The notes beneath the pieces are model-generated. The model was given only the letters and a program-made list of their open reading frames with translations, searched no databases and was not told the DNA's origin. Of a DNA stretch of 64,000 bases, positions 35,280 through 47,134 are shown piece after piece. The stretch is from contig CM072886.1 of assembly GCA_037013685.1 (NCBI GenBank), forward strand, positions 58,892,933-58,956,932, read 5' to 3'. The translations under genes were made by a program, and so were the position numbers. The number at the start of each line of letters is the position of its first letter. The stretch's first letter is position 1. Source of the stretch: Acridotheres tristis. Taxonomy: Eukaryota; Chordata; Aves; Passeriformes; Sturnidae.

Positions 35280-38200
35280 TCTGTACATCTGTCCATATGT
35301 GTGTTCCTATGTATACACCAAACCCATAGCTGATATAAATCACTGTAGCTCTTTTGGCTTCTGTGAAACTATAGTGATTTCTTACCAGCTGGGTATCCGG
35401 TCCACAGCATCTGGTTTTCTTTTTCCCTCCCTTAATAGCACTGATGAATCAGAATTCCTAAAGGAGGATAATACTAAACATAATTAGACAGGATATGTTC
35501 AAGAAGAAAATTTAATTTGAAGAGGTTTGTACAGAATTTTTATTGGCCTCAGGTGGAATGCTGGGACTTTATCTTAATGAATCCTTTCTACAGATTCATT
35601 TCAAAAACTGCATTATGCTATTATGTGATGGAGTGTACTTTAATGGTGCATTGCACATATGTTTATTCAGTTGGATTTAAAAGTTCTTCTGTAAATTAGT
35701 ATAATTATTTTGGGCTGTAAAAAAAAAAGTGTAATAACATAACCTGAAATTTTAAAATATTTGCAGACAGAGAAGTTTAAATAAACTTTGGCACCTACAT
35801 GCATTTTAGAAAGTCCTGTTAGTAGCCCAGATATGAGACTATGGATTGGAGCTTTCTTCAGAATAAACTTGATGGTTAAGAAATCAGCCTCTTTTTTTTT
35901 TTTTTTTTTTAATATTATTGTGTACATCAACAGCTCACAATTTAAATGCTGATATTTTATTATTGTGTAACATTTTCTACTTTTAAAACCATATCTAGTT
36001 GCTGTCTTTTTGTTGTGATTGTGTAAGTACAATATATTTTGAGGTTATTTAGCTAAATCTTGTTAGATTTTGTAAAAATGTTCAAGATGCTGGGTGAAGT
36101 CTTTACTTCCCCTTATTCCATATCCTTTTACCTTGTATCATCAGAAGAGCTTGCTAATTTTTATTATTAATAATAACAGGCAGTATCTAGCTATCATTTA
36201 CCATTATATGATTTTATTCTAATTCAGGTGCTATGTTTGGGGCACTTGTATCAAAAACAGTGTATCAGTTAAAGGAATATAAACCACCACTTTTTTTGTT
36301 TTTTTTTTTTTTTCCCCACCATGAAGGTTTGTGGGGATTGTCTTTGAGGCCAACATTAAGGGGGGGAAAGGCAAAGAAAAGGCAAATGACTTCTGAGCTC
36401 AGAGGAGTGGGAGAAGAATTAGTGGAGCTGCTTGGTCTGTTTCTCTTCTTCTATAATTGTATTCAAAATGAGGGAACCTTAACAAGGAAGTATTGGAGCC
36501 GTTGTACAAAAGCAAGCAAAAAGCTCCCTCTGTCCTGGCACTGCAAAATGAGATTTACAAGGTGATAAAGTCATATGGAAATGGAATGTCTTCTATGTCC
36601 CTGGTATTTTTTCACTGACTAATTACGGCCAGCATAGGGGTCACTATTTTTTTTTGTAGTTTCTCTGTTAACACTTCTTAAATGAAATTGCAAATCTGCA
36701 TTATCTTCTCTGTGTATAAGACATCTCATCTAGCTGGTGATTGAGTTCTTGATGAATCTAGTATTTCAGTGAAAAATTACTTTGTAGCCATTACTTATTC
36801 AGAACATGCAATTGGATAGTGAAATATAACTATTCAAAACATGTAATGAAAATTGCAGAGCCCTGCTGAACATTGCAGGCAAACAAAGCAGTAACCCATA
36901 CTGCTACATGTAGATTTATGGTTTGTTTAAAAAAAAAAAAAAGGAAATAATAATGAGTATTCTTTATTTTAGAAATAAAATTTTAATAGGCCTTCCTAGG
37001 AAGGCTCAGGACAGAATTTAAAGTGCCAACAGATGATTGCTGCTGCCTCAGGATCAGGCGTTCAGAAAACATCTCCCAAAGTCCTGACGTGGGAGTTAAT
37101 CATTGGTTTGCAACAAGGTTTGTAACAGTTTGGAGCACCTTTGTCCAGAGTTTGCATGATGAGTGAGTGCACCACATACTCTGATGCCATGTGTTCTCTT
37201 TAATTTAATTGACAATCATTTTCTTAGTTTGGGTACAACCAGAGTGCAATCTGATCACAGCGACAAGAGAGGTTCTGTGCTTGTACAGACAGATCTAATG
37301 CTGTTACACAAAAAATAAATATTTCACCCAGCAGATGTTGCTTCATGTTGCAAGCCTGTTCCTTAATTTACATACAGGTGTAAATCTAATCTCTATTTGC
37401 CTCCTTTTCCAAATATTTTGCACCTCTGTGGCCTTGGAAGCATTCACATTTTTAAACCAGAAGTGGGCCTGAGCACCTGCTGTTTGGAAAGGAGTCTCAG
37501 TTGGAGTAGGAAGAGGAGAAAGAACATTGTGTCTAGGGCAGGGATTAGGTCCTTCTCACATAGCCTTTTCCCATCACTGTGAGCACTTCTTTAAGAGCAT
37601 GTGTCTGGCTTCAGTGAGTAAAAGCCAGTGCTAGACTGAATATCCTAACTCTCTGCTGCTTTTAGTGTCCCTTGGGGTGAGAGTGGAGGAAATTTTCTCC
37701 CATAAAATTGAAACAAAAACTCTGTGTGCTGTGGCGATAAACAAGTCCATATTCTTGCAATTAGATACCATATTTTTTTAAAGGCAATGGAGATACTGGC
37801 TCAAAACTAAGTTTCAGAGTCCCTAATATTTCAGACAACACAATTTTCCTGTGTGTCTCTGTTACTTGAAAGCATCAAATCTTGAAAGTAAAATGTAGGC
37901 AGGAAGCTGACTTCTTGCTAGGATGAGAAATTCCTACTTATTTTCTTTCGTTAGAATAGCAAATACCAGAATGGTTATGATGTTCAGTGTGTGGGAAAGC
38001 AGGACTGAAAATTTTGGGCTGAAACTCCAGAGCCAGTGCTGTGGATATTTGCAGCCTTGAACTGCAGGCATGTACCATGAGCTAAAGTGACTGTACCTTG
38101 GGTGATGCTGTGGATTCTGGAGTCACCAATTAAAGAATAGATCTCTTCCTTGTGATTATAAGGGAGTTGGGAGATGGGGCCTTGTGAGCATCTTCTGTCC

Positions 38201-40230
38201 CCAAACTGAGTTGTGTACATCTTCCTCTGACTTTCTTCTCTCCTACATTCTGTACGAAATGGAAAGCTTATTGTTAATAGCAGCTTCTTTTCTTTCTTTT
38301 CCACCACAATCAAAATAATCTGATATTTTCATGGTGAAGGAGCTCTGTCAGAAAGGGTGCAGCACTTCCAGGAGAAGAATTGCATGCTAAACTGAGGAAT
38401 CCTGAGGAATTTTTAGGAAATCAATTTAAATCAAAAGTCATGGAGTAAAATAGATTCTGTTCTCACTACAGCTTCTGTCTAAAGAACTCCAGACTTTCTT
38501 GGTTTGAGGAATTCCTGCGTGCAAGGGGATTGTAGCCAGTAACATCAGAAATAAAAAAGGTGGAATTTTATGAAAAGTAGAGATGTTTGCAAAGGATTCC
38601 TGAATGGGGCAGAATTCTTCCTCAAGAAATGGTCTCTTCTCCATGTTCTAATTAGAGAGTTAAATATGGTTAACAGCATTCCTGCCACCTGAATAGCAGG
38701 ACTTGCATCTAGGAGATGTGTACAAACACTGCAGAGTCTACCTAGCAGGACTAATGTAGGACCTAGAGTAGTTTTTATTCATGTGGCAGGACTAATGTGA
38801 TTTTGGTTTACTGTAGTTGTCATGAGTGTTTGAGATGAGGCTTTATTTATGTTTCCTTTTCTTTTGAATTCTTTTTTGTTGTCAAAACATAAAAAGATTT
38901 CAATGTGTGTTTCCATTTAGTAGCCTGGACTACTCAAAACCTTGACATTCATGCCTCTTAGGAGAGGCTGGTCTGGTTAGCTTATTAAAACAGAAATTGC
39001 TTAACAAAGCATATACTAATGTTGTTTGTTGTAATTGAGTCCTGAAATAGTATTCTAAATGATACACAAGTCTATCTATTGGGACAGTTAGGGTGGGTTT
39101 TTTTCTTGTTTTGGAAGAACAGGTCATCTCCTAATGCTCTTATTTATTTGTAGCCATCAATGTGACTGCATTCATGGAACAACACCCTCCTCCCCATATA
39201 TTGAGTGAATACTGTAAGTTCAGTTTTATAGCAAGTAACCTTGCAGTTTGAGCTGTAAGAGCCATGAAACCCCAGATAGAAAGTGTTAAGATGACATTTT
39301 CCTTAGAAAACGGCAGTCTATGATGGAAAATGGCATCATAACCTCCTGGGGTTTATTGTATTTTTTATCTGGAAAGCTCTGGATTTTTTCTGCTACATAA
39401 GAGTCAGTTGCTCCACTAGAATCCTGTTTTTATATTTGAATTTTTCACAGGGAAAAGCCTCGTGTGCCAAGGCCACAAGGTACATTTCACTAATGTATTT
39501 GATTTTGATTATAAATTGACACAGAAAATGCATACTTCTTTATGATCAAGCTGCAGGAGGGAGATATTTTCTTCTACTCAGATGCACTCCCAAAAGACTG
39601 GTCAGTCTATGCAATGATACAATCTTTGCACACAAATATAGAGGAAGAGACAGACAACTTTCCTAAGAATAGTTATTCCAAAACGGTCTACTGCAAAAAC
39701 AAACCAATGGAGCTGCAATGACTATTTAAAAATGTTGTTTAGCTTAGAATCAAGCTAAGAACACGAAGGAAACACCCACACCAGGAAACTGATGCACTTA
39801 ATTAGATCTTGAATTTGCATGCAGTTTAAGGACGGGTTGGGCTAGTTCTCCTTTTTGTGTGCCCTTTTGCAGAGGGTAATTGGCAGGGGGCAATTGAGTT
39901 ATTTCATTTATCTTCCCTGAATCTGAGTCTGCTGCTACAGGCTGTCAGCTACCAGCAAACAAGCACTTCATTTAAAATACTGTTGAAAAGTTGGGTTCAG
40001 TCCTGTTGCATCTGGTATGCAGATGGGATGCTACTTTTTTGTTCAAATAAACAGAAGAAGCAATTAAGCCCCTTTTGGAGTAAGATATCTGAAACAATAG
40101 GAGGCACCATCTGAAACACAAGCTCAATCAGATACTGAGCCATGTGGATAGCAGAGTTTTATAAAATGTTGAATGCAAGCATAGATTGGATAAGTGGGGT
40201 TTGGGGCTTTTTTTTTTTCCCTTGTTTTTT
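35280..40230. other. Unique AT-rich sequence with poly(T) tracts
   Basis: Homopolymer T runs occupy 35892-35910 and 36291-36313 (one G interruption). No exon or family repeat recognised. The stretch 37195-37375 has a TTAATTTAATTGACAATCATT motif group and reads like possible conserved non-coding DNA. GCAGGACTAATGT is present twice around 38743 and 38787. Confidence 0.4.
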
Positions 40231-40350
40231 TTGGAGTTATCTGGGTATGAACAAAGACATAACCAGGAGAAGGGATGGCAGCAAGAGAGGACAGAGGAAA
40301 ATGCCCTGAAGTTCCCAGTTTGTTATTCACTTTCCTGTACTACTCTGAAA
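40231..40350 (+). repeat. Copy A of a ~120-bp local direct repeat
   Basis: Shares long exact blocks with 41039-41156, for example CTGGGTATGAACAAAGA, ATGGCAGCAAGAGAGGA, CCTGAAGTTCCCAGTTTGTT and CCTGTACTACT. Identity is roughly 85-90 percent by eye. Start points are about 808 bp apart, in the same orientation. It may be a dispersed repeat of unknown family inserted twice, or a segmental duplication. The flanks differ. Confidence 0.8.
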
Positions 40351-41038
40351 TACCAAAGACAGGACAGTAGGCTTTGCCTTCCTGCCTGGCAGTGCTGTGT
40401 AGGACCCCAAGGCCCCACAGACTGTCACTGCTGCAGAACAATTGCAGATGATTCCCTCTACCTATGAAAAACCAGCTGACACACAAAGATTTCTGAATTC
40501 TGTTTTCTGATTGCAAGCACCCCATCGAGTGAGCCACACAGCAGAGCATTTGCATCTCTAAGTGTGATTACTCTTTTTACACTTGCAATTAGTTTTAAGG
40601 AAAAAGCGATCCTATATCTTTTTTTTCTTTGTTTTTTTTCCTTTATGACTGTTGCTGACTGATTTTGTCAGTATGATATTTTTGTCCCTGTAGAAGAGAC
40701 AGCTTATGCATAGGAATATATGTACAGCACAGAAATATATACAAAATATTCTTAGAAAAAAATATTTAAAATAATACATTCATTGTCCTCAAGAATGCAA
40801 TACTGGCATGTGAAGTGGCAAACATATGTACTCACAGTTTTGGAATTTGATGTATCTTGTTTTAAAATAATATTTTGCATGTGTCCCATTAAGTTACATC
40901 TCAGTAACACAGATAAATTAGTCTTCATCTTGCCTTTTCTTTTTTTAAGAGTGTATGCTATTTAACATGACAGCATAACTTCTCATGTTTTCATGTGAAA
41001 TGTGGAAGATTTTTCCCCAACGGCTCCACCTGCCTATC

Positions 41039-41156
41039 TTGGAAGAGCTGGGTATGAACAAAGATATGACCAGAAGGAGGTATGGCAGCAAGAGAGGATA
41101 GAGAAAAAAACCCTGAAGTTCCCAGTTTGTTATGCAGTGTCCTGTACTACTGCTCT
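41039..41156 (+). repeat. Copy B of the ~120-bp local direct repeat
   Basis: Pairs with 40231-40350. The matching translation WQQER..LKFPVCY occurs in one frame of both copies. That follows from nucleotide identity and is no proof of coding function. Upstream flank (ccaacggctccacctgccta) has no counterpart beside copy A. Confidence 0.8.
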
Positions 41157-41159
41157 GTT

Positions 41160-43250
41160 TAATGGAAGACAAGAAGTTTTCCTGTCTGAGACATTGCTGC
41201 TCATCCCCCTAATTTTAAGCTCACGGCAATGGCAGTGCAAATGATTGACCACTACTTTTAAGGTCATGCAGAAGCAAACAGTTGACCTTGAAATAAAATT
41301 GTTTTACTATTGTTAACATTATGAGTTTCTTTTTATTTAATTAAAAAACAACAAAAAAACCCACACCCAAACAAATGCTCTTTCTGAAGGGAAATAGAAC
41401 AAAGCTTTATAATGTTTTTTTGTAAAATGTATCAGTGTTTGACATCTACAACTTCTATGTACAAAAGCAAAGGAGGTAAACGTAAGGGGCAAAAACTATT
41501 TACCTATTTCAGCATCAGCCTGAAAATAGTTTTTGTAGTCCTACACTTTTGCGTTACAAAAGCAGAGAAATAAAAAAAATACCTGAAACAGAGAGGTTTA
41601 TTATGCAATAAAATCCTTGTTACTGAATCAGATTACATACATGGTAGGGGAAAATAGGTGATTTTTCTGACCTGCCTGCTCCCTGAAACATGGTTGAAGA
41701 AAAATCCTGGGTGCATGTTAGCTTCTTCATCAGTCTAATAGTAAGTACTATGTCTCTTCTTATAAATTTTGTCATGTACAATATAGTGCACAGTTAAAAT
41801 AGTAAATCAAAATCTTTACATATAAAACTTGGCAAATAACAGAGAAAAAAATTCAAAAAAATATTTGGGTTAAGGTCAGGAAAAAAAAGAATTTTTGGAG
41901 GGTTTTGAGTAAAATGAAAATTAAAGTTTTCATTAGGTAAAATTTAACCTGAATTAAAACAAAATTGTTTTCTTTCAGTTATTGGTAACCTTTTGCTTTA
42001 TTTCTACAGGTCCTGGTAAAATGAATTACTCTTTTTAAGTTAAAAATCAAGACTTTTTCAAACAAGTCATATTTCTGACACGAAATGTTTTGCTTTAAAT
42101 GTCAAAGAGAAATGTTTTAGCTCCCTTTATGGATGTTACCATTAGATTTATTGGTAGGAAACATATTCCTAACTTGGTGCATTTGCAAGTAAGATTTGCC
42201 TTCTCCATCAAGACTGTTTAGCCAAGTTTATGTTGCACTCCCCTCCCCTTAAAACCAGTTTTATTAGAGTTGAAATTGTGTAGGACTCCAGATTGTTAAA
42301 TTATGCATAAATTTAGTGTTTCTGACATGCCTTTGGATTTCTATCTGTGCATATAATGACTTTGCTCTATACTCTTGTCTATATATTGGTGCATTTACTT
42401 CTGCTTTTGTTAATCTTATGATATGTTGTTGAGATCTTCTGACTTTTGGGAGCTCTGATGAAAATCCTTGTAGGAACAATATTTATCCTTAAAAACATTA
42501 ATGAAGCCTGTGTTTTATTCTCATCTTAAAATCTTGATGATGCAGCTTTCAGGGTGAAGAGAGCAAAAAGACAAATGGACTCAACTGGTGCAATGTTTAG
42601 GCTGAAAAGAAGTGTTATGCAACCTTGTTAAGAATCAATTCCATTGATAAATATTCTACTGCAAAAATGAAGAGAGAGATAAAGACAGAGGGACCCTTGA
42701 ACTTGAGCTGTTGTTTACTTGGTTGTTTTATTAAAACATTCCATGTTTTTAATGTAAATCACAGAAGGTTGCTATAGCAAGAACTCCTAAGCTTACCTCA
42801 CCTCTGTGGTAGGTTTCCTGGAGCCAGCCAAATGTAATATGCTTCCAGATGACTCCTGCTCACCCAGCAGCAGGTCTAAGGTTTGTTTTAAATGCTATTG
42901 AAACTCAGAGCAGAGCAAGCTGAAGCATAAGAGTCAAGTATGAACTTGGTGTACTGTACTTTTCATGAACCTGTGCAGCAGCAACTGTTAAATTTCAAAA
43001 TGAATACACATCAGCTAAGCCTAAGGCTATGGAGACTGACATCACTCCTCCACCCCAGTCCTAAGCCCTGACATGTGCTTCTTTCCAGGCAGTTCTGAGG
43101 TAAGCCATCTCCCAGGCAACCTGCTTCCACCATGTCCCCCTTGCTCTCCTCTTTTCCCTTTATATGTAAGATTGCAGCTGAGCATTGCTGATCTATTTAA
43201 GGGTGTCCAGAGGAATGCCTTTTGCAGGCAAGTGTCTAATATAACATATA
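41160..43250. other. Unique AT-rich sequence with a 12-bp-arm hairpin
   Basis: CAAAAACTATTT at 41490-41501 is the exact reverse complement of AAATAGTTTTTG at 41524-41535. A/C-rich low-complexity sequence lies near 41345-41375. No gene recognised. Confidence 0.45.
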
Positions 43251-43255
43251 TAATT

Positions 43256-43276
43256 AAAAAAAAAAAAAAAAAAAAA
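43256..43276. repeat. Poly(A) tract, 21 A
   Basis: An A homopolymer after a TA-rich lead. No retroposon body was recognised upstream, so it is treated as a simple repeat. Confidence 0.9.
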
Positions 43277-43279
43277 GAA

Positions 43280-45880
43280 ACTGTTGACTTGGTTTAGCTC
43301 TTAACACTTATAATTACCCTAGCAAAGGTCTTGATCTAGGGGATTGAAGGAATATGAAACAAATATTTCATATGAATATGAAGCATTCATATCAGTTGTT
43401 GAATTTTAAATTTTAACACTTATTAATTTTGCCAGCACCAGCTACTCTTTTACCTGTTATATTCCATTGATTTGCATAACAGACCACTCATTAGGTTGCT
43501 GTTGTATAATATTTTGCTGTTGGAAAAGAATTAGTAAAAACAAGTTTGATCATAGCATGCTATGACTGCTTTAGACCAAGTTACAAAAGGCCATAAATCA
43601 GAAAAGGATGGAAATGTTGTTCATAGGCTGACAAAGTGAATATCCCATGTAGAGTTGGATTCATGTTGCAAACTTCTATTTAAACTAGCTACACAGTACT
43701 AATCCACCCTAGAAGAAAAGAAAACAACCAAAAAAAAAAAAACCCCAAAAATCAGTTTTGCAGAGTTTTACTTTTATGGTGTGTTTTTTTGACCTTTATG
43801 GGAAAAAAAAAACCTGTTGTTTTTCTAGCAGGAATTCTTGATGAAACAAAAAGCTATGAAATTAAGTTTTAGAATGTTTGTAGGATGACAGCTACATGTC
43901 AAGAACCTTTAATGATAAAGAGGCAGTTACACAAATGACATCCATGAGCAGTTCAAATCTTAGCAGCAGTTTACAGGAAAAGTGGCCCTGAATGACTTTG
44001 CATAATGAACAAATTGTTCCCGAACCGATAACAAATAAATTTGTGTGGAGGGTGATCTAGATCATGGTTGCATTGGCTTTCTTTTCTCCTTTAATTTAAG
44101 AGGTTGATTTTCTACCCTGTATTTTGTTTGCAGTTCTATAATTGTGACTCCTACATCTATAGACTATCAAATAAATTGTGCCAGAGACCTTCAGTAATTT
44201 TAGTACGAAACTTCAAAACGGAGAAGTGTAATAAAGGAGAGGTAAAATAATTTGATCTACTGGTAATATATGAGATTTTAAAATAAAAGTATATAAGGTA
44301 AAGTAAAAGAGATTAGTAAGTTGTCATGTCTGTTCATTGCACTTAAAACCTTCTGTTGCAATTAGAAGCGAAATGCACATTACTAGAAAACCAGTTGTGT
44401 TAAGCAGGGAAACCCAGCTAGCTACAGAAAAGGAAGATTCCCCATCTCCCTGGGTTTTTTGATGTTACAAACTAGCTTGTATGCATCAATGGACTGACTC
44501 ATTAAGGAAATGTCCTTTGTGTTCCTTACATAAATACTTTCCCTCTACTAAATCTATTTTTCCCTCTCACAGAGTATTGTGAATAGTTATCTGATGAGAA
44601 TGAATGAAAAACTCAAGCCTCAACTATTGCTGTGTGCTTCTTAGCTGATGTCCATCTAAGATCCTAATTTATTGTTGCCAGGAAGAGGTTCAGTGAGCCA
44701 ATGCCTCTCTTTGAAAATGAGATCAACTTTGTACTCTGTAAATGAGGTGCACTTGCATGACCACAATGTTGCATGAGTGCTGGTTGGAGTTCTCTGGCTA
44801 AAGAGAAGTTTGATTAGTGATTCTAGATCTCATGGCTTTGGTTGCCTTTATCAGATAAACGAGCCATGAAAAATCCCAGTGGACATAAAAAGGATACCTC
44901 TCAGACTAAATACCTACAAATGAAGAATAGCTGTGAGGAAAAACAACAACAAACTTGAATGTAGTGAAATCAGAAAATTAGTTCGTTGCTATTTAAACTT
45001 TTCATATCAGAATTCTGTTATTGCATGTCCAAGTTTTCTAGCTTGTTGAGACATGATACTTCATCTTAAACCTTTTAATTTTAATCTCAGCACTGTTCAC
45101 CTGCTAATTACTAAATAGATACTGATTTTTGAAATTATATCTTATTGGAGAAAGAGGAGACATAATTTAGAGATGTTTGGGTGGAGAGAGGAGGGCTAGT
45201 ATGGCAAAGGGGAGGCAGTCACAAAATATATCTTGTCAAAATAGAGAAATAGCTGAGCTTTGGAGAAAACTTCTCCTTGACGCCCATCCCCACACTCACA
45301 TTTGCATTGCCAAATTAAAACTTGGAAATATTGGCCTTTCTAAACAGAGGAAGCAAGAGAGTTAACAGTTTAAAACAGTATTGCTCAGCGAGGCAATAAA
45401 GGGAATGGATGATTTTTTTCTAGTGTAAGACCACAATGAAGGCATTTCTGTTCCTCTGCAATGTCTTGAAAATAATTAGTGGATCCTTTTCCCTTTTTTA
45501 ATGTAAAAGAAGTATTGTGAACTATTATGTCAAGCAGCCAACTTCTAGTCTAGTTTAGGTGTGTTCTCAGTATAGCATCTGGGTTCATGCATATGTACCA
45601 GCAGGTATAAAACAAGCAGCTTTTTTACACTAAGAGCAGATAATCATCTTTATTGAAAGACTAATAAATGTATCTTTGTCTTTAATTATTTGCTTAATTC
45701 CACTGATATGGTTAAATATAAAAGGATGACTGGGTTAGGTGAGGTTGTTGCAACTTAGCTATGCTTCAGTGAGCAAGGTCAGGTTTTCAGAAGTGAGATT
45801 ATCATTGATTTCCTTCTAAGTTGCCTACGCTCAACCACTGAGTTATTGAAGTAGTTCTGGTTGGCTGGTTGTATAAGGAA
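43280..45880. other. Unique AT-rich sequence
   Basis: No gene or named repeat. Short A/C-rich runs lie near 43728-43750 and 43800-43812. Confidence 0.4.
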
Positions 45881-45884
45881 CCTT

Positions 45885-46003
45885 ACTGTGCACAAGTCCA
45901 TGAGACCTGACAAGATAAATCCAAGGCTCTTGAGGGAAGTGGCAGATGAAGTTACTAAGCCATTCTATCATATTTGAAAAGTTGTTGCAGACTAGTGAAG
46001 TTC
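45885..46003 (+). mobile_element. CR1 LINE, reverse-transcriptase region, left part
   Basis: The phrases ccatgagacctgacaaga, ctcttgagggaagtggcaga and tatttgaaaagttgttgcag correspond to the start of the CR1 reverse-transcriptase region (a motif order like RPD.I.PR.LRE.AD...KP...F.K). The frame is broken by stops, so this is dead. CR1 is the dominant LINE of birds and reptiles. The element is interrupted at 46003 by an LTR and resumes at 46567. Confidence 0.8.
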
Positions 46004-46566
46004 TGTCACAGTTTACCCACAGCTGGCAATTGAGCACCATGTAGCTAATTTCTCACTTTCCCTTGGTATGGTGGGGGAGAAGACTCATGTATTGAGTTAA
46101 AGGCAGTTACATCAGGAAAGTGGAAGCCACACAGAAGCAGAGCAAAACAAGGAATTGATTCACCACTTCCCGTGGGCAGAGGGCAGATGTTCAGTCATCT
46201 TCAGGAAAGCAGGATTACATCATGAATAATGGCTACCAGGGAAGTCAGAATGCCATCACTTCAACTGTCCTCCCCTTCCTTCTTCTTCACCTTGTTTTTA
46301 ATTTCTGAGTGCAGTGTCACAGGAAATATCCCTTTGGTCAGTTGGGATCAGCTGTCCTGGTTGTGTCATCTCCCCAGTTCTCATCCCCCCAGCCTGCTTG
46401 CTGGTCAGGGGGTGTGAGGGGCAGAAAAGGCCCTGGCTCTGTGTAAGCACTGCTCAGCAATAATGAAAAACATTTCTGTATTATCAACAAAGCACAAATA
46501 CAAAACACAGCCGCACACAAGCTACTATGAAGAAAATTAACTCTATGCCAGCCAAAAACAAGGACA
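46004..46566 (-). mobile_element. Solo ERV LTR inserted in CR1
   Basis: On the plus strand it reads TGTCACAG...AAGGACA, that is TGT...ACA ends. Internal blocks such as gatcagctgtcctggttgtg, ctctgtgtaagcactgctca, gctactatgaagaaaattaa and ctctatgccagccaaaa match a very common songbird LTR family in antisense. Flanks are GAAGTTC (45997-46003) and GAAGTTT (46567-46573), a 6-7 bp target duplication with one mismatch or one extra base. The CR1 text continues across it, which proves the insertion point. A 6-bp duplication would favour a class II (ERVK-like) integrase. The promoter TATA and poly(A) motifs of the family are mutated. Family name not verified. Confidence 0.85.
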
Positions 46567-47130
46567 GAAGTTTCCTAGGAGCTGCAAAAACGGGAAACAT
46601 AATCCACAGGTTTAAAAACGGAAAAGGATTTGTGGTGATTGAGGTGATTCTCCCCCCTACTTAACTCTTGTGAGACCATACCTGGAGAAGGTTTACAAAG
46701 ATGACCAGGGGACTGGAGCACCTCCTCTCTGAGGACAGGCTAAGAGAGTTAGGATCGTTCAGCCTGGAGACAAGGAGATCCCAAGGACACCTCATAGTAC
46801 CTGCCAGTACCTGAAGTGAGCCTACAAGAGAGTTGGAGAGGGACTTTTTACCAGGGCATGTAGTGATAGGGCAAGGGGTAATAGTTTTAAAATGAAAGTA
46901 GCTAGATTCAGGTTAGGTGTTAGGAAGAAATTTTTTACTGTGAGGGTGGTAAGGCACTGGAATATGCTTCCCTGATAAGTTGTGGATGTCCCATCCCTGG
47001 AAGTATTCAAGGCCAGGTTGGATGGCCTTTGAGCAATCTGGTCTAGTGGGAAGTGTCCCTGCCCACGGCGGGGACTGTTAGAACTGGATCTTTAAGATCC
47101 CTTCCAATCCAAACCTTTCTTCAATTCATC
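46567..47130 (+). mobile_element. CR1 LINE, right part to the 3' end, internal deletion
   Basis: Just after the LTR, aaaaacgggaaacataatcc continues the reverse-transcriptase region. Near 46628-46640 the text jumps to the late ORF2/3' region (gattctccc...gtgagacc, ctggagcacctcctctctga, ttcagcctggaga, agggacttttta, ggtgttaggaagaaat, gatctttaagatcccttcca). More than a kilobase of ORF2 is therefore missing. The 3' end is degenerate and lacks clean ATTCTATG repeats. It is inactive and older than the LTR inside it. Confidence 0.9.
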
Positions 47131-47134
47131 TCAA

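Noticed and set aside
40186..41244. Shared translation of the two direct repeats as a duplicated exon
   Set aside because: The shared residues simply follow from nucleotide identity. Flanking splice sites do not correspond between copies.
43256..43276. Poly(A) tail of a retroposed gene
   Set aside because: No open frame, gene-like body or target duplication upstream. Several similar homopolymers occur in the window.
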